The notes: generated by a model not told the origin, from the letters alone. A DNA stretch of 64,000 nt from Oreohelix idahoensis (GCA_024509875.1 JAMPIV010005816.1:329001-393000), one strand, 5' to 3'; shown: positions 10,930 through 23,854, counted from the stretch's first letter. Numbers and translations: made by a program.

Positions 10930-13900
10930 TCTTATGGCCGCATAGATGACGCCACGGGAACACCAATAGGAAAAGATCACGTGACCAAACAGAAAACTGA
11001 TCAAGTGGCCGCCAAGAGGCTAACTGGCAGATGGTCAACAAGTGGCTAGCTTAAAAAAAACGTCAATTGGTGGCCAGAAGGGAAAGTTGAAGTGGCCGCC
11101 AAGACAACGCCACGACACCACCGAGACGATAAGATCAAGTGGACGCTATGGTGACTGGGCGTCAGATGGTCAAATTTGTGAACGCCAAACCGAAAAGTTC
11201 AAGAAGCAGCCAGGATGAAGCGATCAAGAAGATGATAAAATGAAAAGATCAGCTCCACGTCAAGAGGAAAAAGATCAAGTCTCCGTCAAGAGAATAAAGA
11301 TCGTCTACGTCAAGATGAAAGTATCACGTCCACATTAATAGGAAAGTATCAAGCCCACGTCAAGAGGAAAAGATCAAATCCACGTCAAGAGGAAAATATC
11401 ACGTCCATGTCACGATGAAATGTTCAAGTCCACGCAAAGGGGAAAAGATCACGTCCACGCCAAGAAGAAAATGTTGAGACAACACTAGACGTAAATTATA
11501 AAGAAAACGTCTACATGAAAATATAATGTCGACGCCAGATGACAGTCAAGACGCCAAGAGAAACAGATCAAGAAGACGTCAAGATGATGTCAAGATCAAA
11601 TGGCCGACAAGCGGAGACGGTCAGTTTGCCACCAAGACGACACAAAGACAATGCTGCATTCAAAACAAAAATAAATCAAGTGACCGGCAACACGAAAATG
11701 TCAGATAGCTGCCAAAAAGGGAAAGTAAGTGACCTGCAGAAGGAACACACCAAGTGACTAGCAGGCAGTGCAGACCAAGTGACCGGCAGGAAAAACTGAT
11801 CAGATGACCGCTCACAGGAACAGACCAAGTAACAGGCAAGAAGAATAGTCCAACAGGTCAGCTGGAGAAGTGATTGCCGTGAGGAAGAGATTAAATAGAT
11901 GCTAGGAGGAATAGTCCAAGTGACCGCCTAGAGGAATAGTCCACGTGACCGCCAAGAGGAACAGACCAAGTGACCGGCAGAATGTATAGACCAAGTGACC
12001 ACCAAGAGGAACAGACCAAGTGACTACCAAGAGGAACAGACCAAGTGACTACCAAGAGGAACAGACCAAGTGACCACCAAGAGGAACAGACCAAGTGACC
12101 ACCAAGAGGAACAGATCAAGTGACCACCATAAGGAACAGACCAAGTGACCACCAAGAGGAACAGACCAAGTAACCGGCAGAATATATAGACCACGTGACT
12201 ACCAAGAGAAACAGACCAAGTGACCACCAAGAGGAACAAACCAAGTGACCACCAAGAGGAACAGACCAAGTGACCACTAAGAGGAACAGACCAAGGGACC
12301 ACCAAGAGGAACAGACCAAGTGACCGGTAAGAGGAACAGTCCAAGTGACAGATAAGAGGACCAGACCAAATTACCACTAAGAGGAACAGAACAAGTGACC
12401 ACCAAAAGGAACAGACCAAGTGACCACCAAGAGGAACAGATCAAGTGACCACCAAGAGGAACAGACAAAGTGACCACCAAGAGGAAAAGATCAAGTGACT
12501 ACCAAGAAGACCAGAACAAGTGACCACCAAGAAGAGCAGACCAAGTGACCACCAAGAGGAACACACCTATTGACCACCAAGAAAACAGACCAAGTGACCA
12601 CCAAGAGGAACCGACCAAGTGACCACCAAGAGAATAGACCAAGTGACCACCAAGAGGAACAGACCAAGTGACCACCAAGAGAATAGACCAAGTGACCACC
12701 AAGAGGAACAGACCAAGTGACCACCAAGAGAATAGACCAAGTGACCACCAAGAGGAACAGACCAAGTGACCACCAAGAGGAACAGACAAAGTGACCACCA
12801 AGAGGAACAGATCAAGTGACTACCAAGAAGACCAGAACAAGTGACCGCCAAGAAGAACAGACCAAGTGACCACCAAAAGGAACACACCAAGTGACCACCA
12901 AGAAAACAGACCAAGTGACCACCAAGAGGAACAGACCAAGTGACCACCAAGAGGAACAGACCAAGTGACCACCAAGAGGAACAGACAAAGTGACCACCAA
13001 GAGGAACAGATCAAGTGACTACCAAGAAGACCAGAACAAGTGACCACCAAGAAGAACAGACCAAGTGACCACCAAGAGGAACATACCAAGTGACCACCAA
13101 GAAAACAGACCAAGTGACCACCAAGAGGAACACACCAAGTGACCACCAAGAAAACAGACCAAGTGACCACCAAGAGGAACAGACCAAGTGACCACCAAGA
13201 GAATAAACCAAGAGACCACTAAGAGAATAGACCAAGTGACCACCAAGAGGAACAGAACAAGTGACCACCAAGAGAAACAGACTAAGTGACCGCAAAGAAG
13301 AATAGACCAAGTGACCACCAAGAGGAACAGACCAAGTGACCACCAAGAGGAACACACCAAGTGACCACCATGAAGAACAGATCAAGTGGAAGGTAAGAGG
13401 ATCAAACCAAGTGATCGGTAAGATGACCAGAATAAGTGAGTACCAAGAGGAACAGACCAAGTGACAGATAGTAGGACCAGACCATGAGACTACCAAGAGG
13501 AACAGACCAAGTGACAGATAAGAGGAACAGACCAAGTGACAGATAAGAGGAACGAACCAAGTGACCGGTAAGAGGAACGGACCAAATGACCGCCCAGAGG
13601 AAAAGACCAAGTGACCAGCAGGATAAATATAGGAAGTGATGGCCAAGAAGAACAGACCAAGTAACCACCAAGAGGAATAGACCAAGTGACCACCTCTAGG
13701 AAAAGACCTAGATAGAACATAGCCAATGGCCGCCAAGTAAAGACCAGGTGACTGGTATGAGGAACAGACAACGCGACCGGCGAGAGGAGAGGGTTTGATG
13801 ACCAGCACAAGGAAACGATCAATGGAACCACAAAAGGAAACCATAAAGTGGCCACCAAGATGAAACGATCAATGAAACCACAAGAGGAAACCATAAAGTG

Positions 13901-15205
13901 GCCACCAAGAGGAAACGATCAATGAAACCACAACAAGAAACCATAAAGGGGCCACCAAGAGGAAACCATAAATTGGCCACCAAGAGGAAAAAATAAAGTA
14001 AGCACGTAGAGAAAACCAGAAAGTGGCCACCCAGAGGAAACGATCAATGAAACCACAAGAGGAAACCATAAAGGGGCCACCAAGGGGAAAACGTAAAGTG
14101 GCCACCAAGAAGAAACGATCAATGAAACCACAAGTAGAAACCGAAAAGGGGCCACCAAGAGGAAACCATAAAGTGGCCACCAAGAGGAAACAATAAAGTG
14201 GCCACCAAGAGAAAACCATAAAGTGGCCACCAAGAGGAAACCATAAGGTGGCCACCAAGTGGAAACCATAAAGTGGCAACCAAGAGGAAACGATCAATGA
14301 AACCACAAGAAGAAACCGTAAAGTTGCCACCAAGAGGAAACGATAACTTAAACCACAAGAGGAAATCGTAAAGGGGCCACCAAGAGGAAACCATAAAGTG
14401 GCCACCAAGAGGAAACAATAAAGTGGCCACCAAGAGAAAACCAGAAAGTGGCCAACAAGAGGAAACGATCATTGAAACCACCATAGGAAACAATAAAGTG
14501 ACCACCAAGAGGAAACCGTAAAGTGGCCACCACGAGGAAACGATCAATGAAACCACAAGAGGAAACCATAAAGTTGCCACCACAAGGAAACGATCAGTGC
14601 AACCACAAGAGGTAACCATAAAGTGTCCACCAAGAGGAAACGATCAATGAAACCACAAGAGGAAACCATAAAGTGGCCACCAAGAGGAAACCATAAAGTG
14701 ACCACCAAGAGGAAACCATAAAGTGACCACCAAGAGGAAACGATCAATGAAACCACAAGAGAAAACCGTAAAGGGGCCACCAAGAGGAAACCATAAAGTG
14801 GCCGCCAAGAGGAAACAATAAAGTGGCCACCTTGAGGAAACGATCAATGAAACCACAAGAGGAAACCATAAAGTTGCCACCAAGAGGAAACGATCAATGA
14901 AACCACAAGAGGAAACCATAAAGTGGCCACCAAGAGGAAACGATCAATGAAACCACAAGAGGAAACCATAAAGTGGCCACCAAGAGGAAACCATAAAGTG
15001 ACCACCAAGAGGAAACCATAAAGTGACCACCAAGAGGAAACGATCAATGATACCACAAGAGGAAACCGTAAAGGGGCCACCAAGAGGAAACCATAAAGTA
15101 GCCACCAAGAGGAAACCATAAAGTGGCCACCAAGAGGAAACCATAAAGTGGCCACCAAGAGGAAACCATAAAGTGGCCACCAAGAGGAAACGACCAAGAG
15201 GGCGT
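10930..15205. repeat. 4.3-kb satellite-like array of 25-bp monomers
   Basis: About 170 head-to-tail 25-bp monomers in three blocks. About 10930-11890 is diverged (AAGATCAAGTCCACGTCAAG words). About 11890-13700 is built on AGACCAAGTGACCACCAAGA. About 13790-15205 alternates AACCATAAAGTGGCCACCAA and AACGATCAATGAAACCACAA monomers, giving 50-75-bp higher-order units. The core is most uniform and the left edge most decayed, as expected of unequal crossing-over. The minus strand is open in all three frames over long distances (for example 277 aa at 13011-13844) because 25 is not a multiple of 3 and the monomer has no antisense stop. The Trp/Leu/Val-rich peptide has a 25-residue period. I see no sign that it is a real gene. 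Confidence 0.95.
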
Positions 15206-16168
15206 ATAGAAGAAAAGATTAAGCCACGCTGTTGATGAACTAAAATTAAAAAATTGAAAAAGACGAAAACCGCATCTCTCCAATCCTCTTGATAACAAAC
15301 GTAGAAGTGTTTAGTAACATAAGTAAAGTATGGATACTTATATGACTTACGCTGTAGAGCCCACATTTCGTTGGACAAATAGTCTCTTATAGCTCTCTCT
15401 ACATCTTGTTCACAAGCCGACGACGACTCATTCCTTTTTTACCAAGAATTCAGATCATTCCAGCTGTTGACAAGAATTTGAGGTGCTAGCTGCTTTGAGT
15501 AACCCGTTCGTAGCCCGCCTGTAATATTTAAATACAAAATAAAAGAAAAACTTTAGACATTCACAAGATGGTAATTTAACGAATGCGTCTAGGTTTCACG
15601 TCTTTCTCTGGATCGCGTGAATTGCCTCTTTACCAGAGGACCATCTGTCTTTGATAGCTGAACTGACGTATTGTATGGTTCTGAAACATAGAGAACATCA
15701 AAAACAGCAACCAAAAAGCTGCAGACGTTTAGTAATTGGTGCTTGCATAGAAGTACATTAATCCTCTGGTCTTACGCTGTTCCATAAGCGCTTTTTCAAT
15801 ATAACGTTGTTTAAATTTTATGTCATATTTCTTTTGTACGCTGAGGAAATTCGATATTACGCTCATTCTGAGCCACAATTTGATACGGATCTAGTAGACT
15901 TGACCCAGTAGCGAACACTCGAGTATCAAGAAGAACAAAACAAACCAGAGCAGACGATGGCATTTACAACAACAAACCGTAACGAGATTTATTTATAGTT
16001 TTTTTTACTATTTTTATTCTTTCTTTTTTCTTACTGATGGTTTTTGTTGATGTCGACGATTTATATATTTTTTTCTTCTAGAACTTATTTTAATGTCTCA
16101 TTCAGTGTACTTTTTTTAACCTTTAATCTGTTGCCCCTTGTCTTCTGTTCTTATTTTGCCTTCTAGCT
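15206..16168. other. unassigned sequence
   Basis: About 960 bp between two tandem arrays. It is AT-rich with several T runs near 16000-16120. No gene, terminal repeat or known repeat recognised. Confidence 0.4.
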
Positions 16169-17124
16169 GATTAGATACCGTGACGGTAAATAATTTTTTA
16201 AATTTCATTACTTCAGAGATATTTGACATTATACTGCTGTCTCTAGCTGTTGAAGTCCTTGTGTACTGATTAGATACCGTGACGGTAAATAATTCTTTAA
16301 TTTCATTACTTCAGAGGGAGCCGCGCTAGCGTAGTGGTTACAACACCGCTCTGGCGACCGGGTGATTCAGGACCAAACCCGGGCGACGGCATTTGAGGAT
16401 TTTTCGTCGACCGGGAATTGGACTGGATTAACTCGAGACCTGGCGAGAACATTTGAAGGAGTGTCGTCGACCAGGGATTGGCGGCTCCTGAGCCGACCCA
16501 GCTGCAATGGGTACCTCCGAAATCGGAGAGTATTTGCCTGAATGGCGAGGGACACCTGTCTCTGTACAAGAAAAAAGGGATACTCACGTAAAATCAATGT
16601 CAGGTTAGACATTAGTAATAACCTGAGATTTCGCCTCGAGTATTAGCGGGCGTACGCAACAAAAAAAAAAAAAAAACAAAAAAAAAAAATTACTTCAGAG
16701 ATATTTGACATTATACTGCTGTCTCTAGCTGTTGAAGTCCTTAAGTACTGATCAGATACCGTGACGGTAAATAATTCTTTAATTTCATTACTTCAGAGAT
16801 ATTTGACATTATACTGCTGTCTCTAGCTGTTGAAGTCCTTAAGTGCTGATCAGATACCGTGACGGTAAATAATTCTTTTATTTCATTACTTCAGAGATAT
16901 TTGACATTATACTGCTGTCTCTAGCTGTTGAAGTCCTTGTGTACTGATTAGATACCATGACGGTAAATAATTCTTTAATTTCATTACTTCAGAGATATTT
17001 GACATTATACTGCTGTCTCTAGCTGTTGAAGTCCTTGTGTACTGATTAGATACCATGACGGTAAATAATTCTTTAATTTCATTACTTCAGAGATATTTGA
17101 CATTATACTGCTGTCTCTAGCTGG
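16169..17124. repeat. tandem array of about 98-99-bp units, interrupted by a SINE
   Basis: About six to seven units of the form GATTAGATACCGTGACGGTA ... TGACATTATACTGCTGTCTC. The units differ by few substitutions (GATTAG/GATCAG, CCGTG/CCATG). A SINE at 16317-16688 splits the second unit. Confidence 0.95.
16317..16688 (+). mobile_element. tRNA-derived SINE with 12-bp target-site duplication
   Basis: The head contains TAGCGTAGTGGTTACAACACC-like sequence (TAGCGTAGTGG fits the A box), followed about 27 bp later by a weaker B-box region GTGATTCAGGACC. The body carries two related CGTCGACC-containing repeats and the module GACCCAGCTGCAATGGGTACC. The 3' end is A-rich with two A runs separated by C. 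The flanks repeat ATTACTTCAGAG at 16305-16316 and 16689-16700, so the insertion is precise and entered the 99-bp array after it had formed. RNA polymerase III transcription is inferred from the box motifs only. Confidence 0.85.
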
Positions 17125-18834
17125 ATATCCTCTGAGTTTCAGCTGCAAGTTGGCTTACAGAAGGTGGGGATCTGCTCCTCTATATAATTAAACAAAAGGT
17201 AATGATGATCTAGACAATTTTGTTTCTGCACACGTAATCAGTTAATTTTTAAATTCTTTTTTCTGGTGATCAGTAGAGATGGCAGCATGCCTTTCTAGAC
17301 GAGGAACATACCTGGATATCATTAGGTGTCACGAGATGGATTTGGGGCGACTCCTTCTCGATCTCTCTTTCACTACGGCAGTAATCAGTTACATTTTTTG
17401 TACTGACTAATTGTGTTCTTTTCCATGGCCATCACTTTTTTCTTTCTCTGCTATGTAGTAGATATTTTGTATTCTCATTCTTACACTCTTTTCAGGAATA
17501 TTTCGTCTTGTCTGTTTACCGGACCATCCCTGCTGAGATAGTAGACAGGTGATGCAATATTGAAACGGCAGTCATATTGGTAAATTGTCGTGTACAAAAC
17601 GTTGGCCGCGACAGATTAACACTAAAATCTTCTCAGCGTATTTGTAAGTTGATATATCTGACACACATTGCCGGATGATGTTATAGATTTGTTTTGAGTT
17701 TGCTGCCAGGCTATCGGATGTTTTATTACCATATATGAGAGAGGTGACCTCTGCATCATGCACATAATTTTTCCATGTCGGAAATAATTTACAATTTTCC
17801 CAACACGATTTGCATGTTTGAAAACTATTGGCGCTTTCTTAGCATCATAACAAAACAAATGCGTGAGCAGACTTGCAATATACTCTGACAAATTTGCAAG
17901 TCTAGTTCACTGTGAGAAATCGCTTCCCAAAGACTACAACCAGACCTTGCCAGAATTTAGAATTCAAAATTAAAACTTATCAGACCGGACTTTATAGACG
18001 ATTCGTGAAGGCATTATGCCCTGGAAAACTATTTTAATAAGGAACCGGAATCTGAGGAAACTAAAACACACGGAGTCATAGAGGAAATGATCTTATAAAA
18101 TTAATGACCCAAAGAACACATGCAAAAAGGCATCTGCCTTAACTTTATTCATCTGAGCAAATATGTCTGTGAGCCAGCATTGGTGTAAGTTGTGCATTTT
18201 ACAGTTTATATATATTTTAGTACTAATATATCAAATAATATGTATATATTGCTTCGACTTGGACATAGACTAGCGATTTTCACAAATGGACTATGCAAGT
18301 ATAGTTTATGACTCTGCAGCTCCCAAAACAAGATAAAACTGGACAGAAACAACACCTGGCACTAAGTACATTTGCTGGAGCTTTAAAATAAACATCACTT
18401 GAAACACTAGAAGTAGCACCAAGAATGAAACCTGTATAGCTAAGAAGAAAATAACTTCGACTGAACTACATGGCCAAAGTACTGTTAGACAAAAACCACC
18501 CAACACACACAGCGTTTATGGAAAATCTCCCAATGGCCTAAGACGTCCCATTAGACCCCACAAGATACCCAATAGCATGGCAGTGCATGGAGGACATAGA
18601 AGAACATAATACTATAACTAATGCAATAAATTGAAGCAGTAAATATACACCAGTGATATCACCATGGAAACGTAAGAAACCAAACATCGACTTACATCAT
18701 TCCTGTTGTTTGCTTCTGAAACATTGAGAATAACAAAAAGAACAATTTAAAAAGCGAGTCTTTAATAAATGAATACTTGCAAATAACAGAAGGATTGATA
18801 TAGTTTGACAAGGTAATCATTATGGAACTGATGG
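17125..18834. other. about 1.7 kb, possibly decayed coding, not recognised
   Basis: Two minus-strand frames at about 17572-17891 read a continuous-looking protein across a frame change (IVNYFRHGKIM in one, TSLIYGNKTSDSLAANSKQI in the other). Near 18490-18600 the plus strand reads HPTHTAFMENLPMA and VPLDPTRYPIAWQCMEDIEE. Both look like decayed coding DNA, probably from transposons, but I cannot name the families. Confidence 0.3.
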
Positions 18835-19182
18835 CAAGAATCAGACAAGTGCCAGTAGAACAAAAGATGAAAAGAGGACTCTGACGGAGGAGAGGATACC
18901 CACTGAGGAAACTTGCTGATAGTACGACAAGGCGAGCATTGTTCTGGAATCTCCAGGGCTGGAGAGATAGAGGGAAAACGAAGAACACACGGAGAAGAGA
19001 ACTGGAAGCATAAAACGAATCAGGAAAACATGGAAAAATCTTTAGCTGATGGCACGTGACAGGAAGACTTGGTATACGTTTGTTGATGGCACGTGACAGG
19101 AAGACGTGGTATACGTTTGTTGATGGCACGTGACAGGAAGACTTGGTATACGTTTGTTCAATGCCTGCGCTGTTTAGGAGGA
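18835..19182 (+). pseudogene. LINE (family C) 3' end, copy 1
   Basis: Broken frames read KKRTLTEERIPTEET-like and GHTLRKPADSTTRQ-like segments, then FWNPQGWRDRGKTK and MARDRKTWYTFVD. This is the usual C-terminal order of LINE RT proteins (GH.LR, R.A..W.P.G.R.RGR, W). The last 37 bp of the coding region (GATGGCACGTGACAGGAAGA ...) occur three times in tandem from about 19052 to 19160. The copy then merges with a GAAT microsatellite. Several stops and frameshifts. A sister copy lies at 19612-20010. Confidence 0.65.
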
Positions 19183-19311
19183 TGAACGGGGATGAATGAA
19201 TGGGTGAATGATTGATTGCACGAATGAATGACTGAAAATGAATAACTGAACGAATAACAGACTGAATGAATGAGTGAATGAATGAATGCATTAATGAATG
19301 AATAAATGAAA
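19183..19311. repeat. (GAAT)n microsatellite
   Basis: Imperfect GAATGAAT/GAGTGAAT run directly after a LINE 3' end. It is similar in motif to the long tract at 6036-6915. Confidence 0.85.
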
Positions 19312-19611
19312 ACACAGTAAACATGTGCTTAATGATGCAAGTCCAAGGAAATATAAAACCAAGGTAACCCTAACTTTTACGATCCATACCTGTTGCGACC
19401 AGATTGTTAGTCACTGCAGTAGAGAGCTTAACCTGATCACAAGAATGAGAGCACGCTTTATCAGTACTAACTGTTAATCCGTGTAGACAACCATCTCCCT
19501 TGTCATCATGAAATTCCTCTGCCTTGTGTTTCACGTTCTCCGTTGCTTCGAGGTCGTGAGATGAACTGGCAGTAACAAATGGAGAACCTGAAATTAGGGT
19601 TGTCCGTAATT
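19312..19611. other. unassigned sequence
   Basis: Nothing recognised between the microsatellite and the second family C LINE end. Confidence 0.4.
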
Positions 19612-20010
19612 AATAGAACAAGACAAGTGACAAGGCAACAAGAAATGTGAAGAGGACGCCGAAGGTGGATAGGACACACATTGTGGAAAACTGTTGATAG
19701 CATTACCTGGCAGTTCTTGTGCTGGAACCCCCGGGGTAATGGAGGTAGAGAAGAAAACTGTTGATAGACATGAACCGGATGACGAAGACATGGAAAGACT
19801 TTGAGAAGATGGCACGTGAAAGGAAGACTTGGTATACGTTTGTTGATGGCGCGTGAGAGGAAGACTTGGTATACGTTTGTTGATGGCACGTGACAGGAAG
19901 ACTTGGTATATGTTTGTTGATGTCCTATACGTCTTGTGGAACTACAAGGGTTATGATGATGACGATGATAATGATGATGATGATTATGATGATGATGATG
20001 ATAATTAAAA
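19612..20010 (+). pseudogene. LINE (family C) 3' end, copy 2
   Basis: Diverged copy of the element at 18835: it retains CACACATTGTGGAAAACTG and GTGCTGGAACCCCC positions, then MARDRKTWYMFVD. The same 37-bp segment is again present three times (about 19808-19920). The copy ends in a GATGATGACGATGATAATG tail at 19950-20005. All frames are interrupted by stops. Confidence 0.65.
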
Positions 20011-20044
20011 CTGATATCATCAGTATTATAATTTCATTATTCAC

Positions 20045-20111
20045 TCATGACCTTCATGCCCCCTAAATCTCTGGCCACAGTTCGTGCACAACTACGGCAG
20101 ATCAAGGGATG
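20045..20111 (+). repeat. fragment of a dispersed repeat
   Basis: TCTCTGGCCACAGTTCGTG...CAACTACGGCAGATCA matches the end of the repeat near 32330-32392 (TCTTTGGCCATAAATCGTG...CACTACTGCAGATCA). In both places it lies just upstream of a family A LINE. Confidence 0.5.
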
Positions 20112-21183
20112 ATCTGGAAACCCTCTGGCCAATTCAAGGACATAAAGGCAGCTGCAGCAGAAGCATGTGGTGAAGTCCGATTTGGGAAGACACATTGGTG
20201 GACAGAGGAAGTTAAAGAGATAATAAGAGTCTTCACATGACTGAAAACTATACTTAGAAGCTAAAATTACAGCAGGAAAAACAAATAAATAGTGAGAAAT
20301 GTGATACTCGGAACAGAAGCAAAAACCGAGTCGCTAGCAGCAAAACACAAGTCCTGGGAAGAATTTGAAGAACAGTTAAAAAAAAAATGCTCACGAAAAC
20401 CAGAAATATTTCTGCAAGACCCTAACAAACGCGAGGAAGGAAAAACAGTGCCGTCTTACATTTATAAGTCACAAGACAGGCAAAGCTAAATGCCCCAAAG
20501 GAAATAATGGAAAGATGGAAAGAATATTTCTCAAAGCTCCTTGATGATGAGCAAGATCAAGCCTCAGAAATGATCAGCACTAGCACAGAAGAGAAAACTA
20601 GTATTGACGAAGATGGCATCAAGTTGGAAGAAGTGAAGTCAACACTGGAGAAAATCAAGAAAGGCGAAGCAACAAGACACGATGGTTTAACACCAGAAAT
20701 GGTTAAGTACATGGGAGCAGCAGGCGACCTATTACTCTTGAGGGTCCTACATGTAGACCGTTGCCACAAGAGCATACCAAAGGATTGAGAGATTGCTATC
20801 GTAACACCCATATTTAAAAAGTGTGACAACCGACAATATGGAAGTCATAGAGGCATATCTCTTCTCAGTGTCCCTTGTAAAATGTATTTTAGAATCCTGA
20901 ACTTGAGACAGACGCCTACCTGAGCTACAAACGAATGAGGTCCAGTGTGGCTTCCACACAAACTAAAGTACTCAAGACAAGGTCCCCTGGAGCAAACTTT
21001 GGGACTGCATTAACAAAGAAAAACCATTCCAGCACCTCTGATCCACTCTAAACATGAGTTGCATAAATTATGTGAGGACAGCAAACCATAAGTTAGAAGA
21101 ATTCAGGACCACTATTGGTGTCGGGCAAGGTGAAATTTTGTCACCTTATCTTTTCATATTCCTCATGGACGATGTCATCAAAG
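20112..21183 (+). pseudogene. LINE (family A) copy 1, 5' portion (split by LTR element)
   Basis: Decayed endonuclease-RT linker and RT N-terminal region. The frame at 20292-20489 reads TEAKTESLAAKHKSWEEFEE. The frame at 20507-20788 reads MERWKEYFSKLLDDE, then HDGLTPEMVKYMGAAGDLL and stops after the IPKD of RT motif 1. Further broken frames reach GEILSPYLFIFLMDDVIK (RT motif B) just before 21183. Here the LTR retrotransposon 21184-31411 interrupts the gene, and the LINE resumes at 31412-32171. It aligns along its length with the better copy at 32541-35493. Multiple stops show that it was already dead or has decayed since. Confidence 0.85.
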
Positions 21184-21598
21184 TGTCGTAGATTTTTGAT
21201 AGGGGGATTACGACTCGGGTTGGTCCCTTCTGAATAGATTAGGAGGAGTGATAGCCATAGTGAGAAATGATAGTAGAAATAGATTTCCACGAGTGAGATG
21301 GTAGAATGAATAGAGGCTGTCCCTCAGAACTCGAGAATCTTCTCTCTTTCTCAGCCTATCTTCTACAACAGATTTAGAGGAGTCAGACAGTCTAGTGACA
21401 ACATATATTAATATATATGAACGTACCACTCACGTGCATACACACAAGTGACGACAGTTAGACGCACAGACGTGGGAAAACTATAACAGTGATTATATAG
21501 ATATTTTAGAACGAGCTGACCAACACGCGGATTAAGTTTAAGTGCAGTTTATTTATCAATATAAACTTCCACCACCACAACATCCAAAATTACATCAA

Positions 21599-21712
<114 letters not shown>

Positions 21713-22980
21713 ATCAAGTCCACGAATTGCTACAAAAAAAAAGATATAGACCCACTGGTATGATCTTCCCTCGATGTTTAGCCCACAGTCCCGTTAGGAG
21801 AAAGATGATAGTCCCAAAGAGTCACGGATACATATGATTTGGTCTAATATTCCCCCCCCCCCTTTTAAGGTATAGACAAATTTAATATCTCTGATCTATT
21901 CTAAGGGAAAATATAGTTAGCAATACTTGCATAAAGAAAGTTAAGACAGCCAAATGGGTGCCAAATTACAACAACAAAGAAATCACTCAGTCCTGCATTC
22001 ACTCTATTCATTCAGCCGTGATCACGTGCATTTGTTCATACTCACAGCTTTGGTAGCCACTTCTGGAAAATACAATTTTTCAGGACATTTACATACAGAA
22101 TCGTCAATGGCAGCCTTGACCAAGAAATCCCCAGTTCCAAAAAGACGGGTCGAATTATCTGCTTCAGGGAACGATTCCTTGGGAGTGCTTTTTTCGGATG
22201 TCTGTTTAAGTCACATTAAAATTGTCCAGGCACGAACGTTAATAGCAAGCACAGTGTCAATAGCTTAGGTTTCTAGAACTGAGGAATGTCAGATCGGTGT
22301 CTTTTTTCCGGTCAGGACTTTATTTGGTCACCACACCACTAGTTAAAATTCCGTCGGAATGTTACTGACGTTAATATGTTACTTGCCACCCAGGCTAAAA
22401 ATGTACTTGAGTTGTTTCTCAGGAAGAATTAAATATGGCGCGATAGGCCGGTTACTTCATTTAACCTTTAAAGTACCTGTAAAGATTATGCACCAAGGCT
22501 TTTAAGGAAAATGTTTTAGTTCTTCACATATATCACTCATCAGTACTTAACGCTGGCAAAGTTGGGTCACCCCACTATTCACTGAATAAAGGAAAAAAAA
22601 ACACATATAAAATAATTATACCTTCTATGTACTCGGATTTAAACTGCAAGCGTACAGCTTGACTTATCGTTTAAATTCCCGTGAAGTAGTTATATTTAAA
22701 TAAAAAAATCAATCATCATGAATTAGGAATACATACGTATTCCGTCACCACTCATGAGCCATCTAGCATTTATGAGTTAGTTTTAAAATATTCTCGACTG
22801 AGTATTTAGCAGTTAAATTAAATTAATTAATAGCTGACTAAGTTTAAGCTAGAAATTATAATTTTCTGTTTTCCACTGTAACTCGTCACTATAAAATAAT
22901 ACAGACTATATAAATTAAGCACTCTGCACAAAATCTAACTAGTGAATTATGAAGTGATCGATTATCACTTTAAACACTTC

Positions 22981-22984
<4 letters not shown>

Positions 22985-23061
<77 letters not shown>
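22985..23061. repeat. (TA)n microsatellite in LTR
   Basis: Pure TA run, corresponding to 30463-30556 in the other LTR. Confidence 0.95.
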
Positions 23062-23068
<7 letters not shown>

Positions 23069-23854
23069 TTACCTCAACACAGAACTACAGGTGATAGCAC
23101 AACTTAGAATTTATACGCTGATATATATATATATATATTTGAAGTCTAGAAGCTCGGCAAATTTCAGAACAAACTAAGAGCTTCGCTATACAGCTTATTC
23201 TATTCACGAACAACCTGTCTACTGCGAATTTAGGAGTAAGAATGAAAATCTAGTTTCAAACTCTGGTTAATATCTTAAACCAGACAAAGGATGATCGCTA
23301 TTTCCAAAACCCGATCTCTCCCCTTTCCTAACACCTACGTTAACTTAGACGCATGCCGTAACTGCCACCAGTGCGTCTTCACACCTACGTTAACAAACTG
23401 ACCGAGAGCGCGCGTGTCAGATGCGAATATCAGACAACCCGTCTCCAATGCAGAGGCAGTTCTCACACTTCGCCGAGAAATCTCAACCAAGGGCTCCGGG
23501 TCAGATGGAATTTCTAGACAACTGACTGCTTTTTGAGCGCTGGAGATGGCAGTTTCCACACCTTACGCTGTCGTGACAGCTGAAAATGTAGACAACTGTC
23601 TGCTGCTATGTCTAAGTATGAAACATAATCGCACCTCTCGTCAGACTGCAGCGACTGACATCTACGTAATAAGGTTACTAGTCAGTATGAGAAAGAAAAA
23701 CGGTAAAGTGAGAATGGGAAAGAAATGTTGTTCGCAAACGAACGAATGCGAAAAATACACGAAAAAGGTAAAGAGTGATAATAAAATAGAGGACACGGGT
23801 GGAAGAAAGGAAGAATATATAGAACATTTATTGATCATAAAACTCTCTGTGACA

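Noticed and set aside
11891..15378. Many long antisense open frames, up to 277 codons
   Set aside because: All translate the 25-bp satellite, with the same peptide in every frame. No domain, start context or splice evidence.
23335..23559. A 74-codon gene conserved in two copies (also 30893-31117)
   Set aside because: The copies are the two LTRs of one element, identical by descent from a single template, so conservation is not evidence of function.
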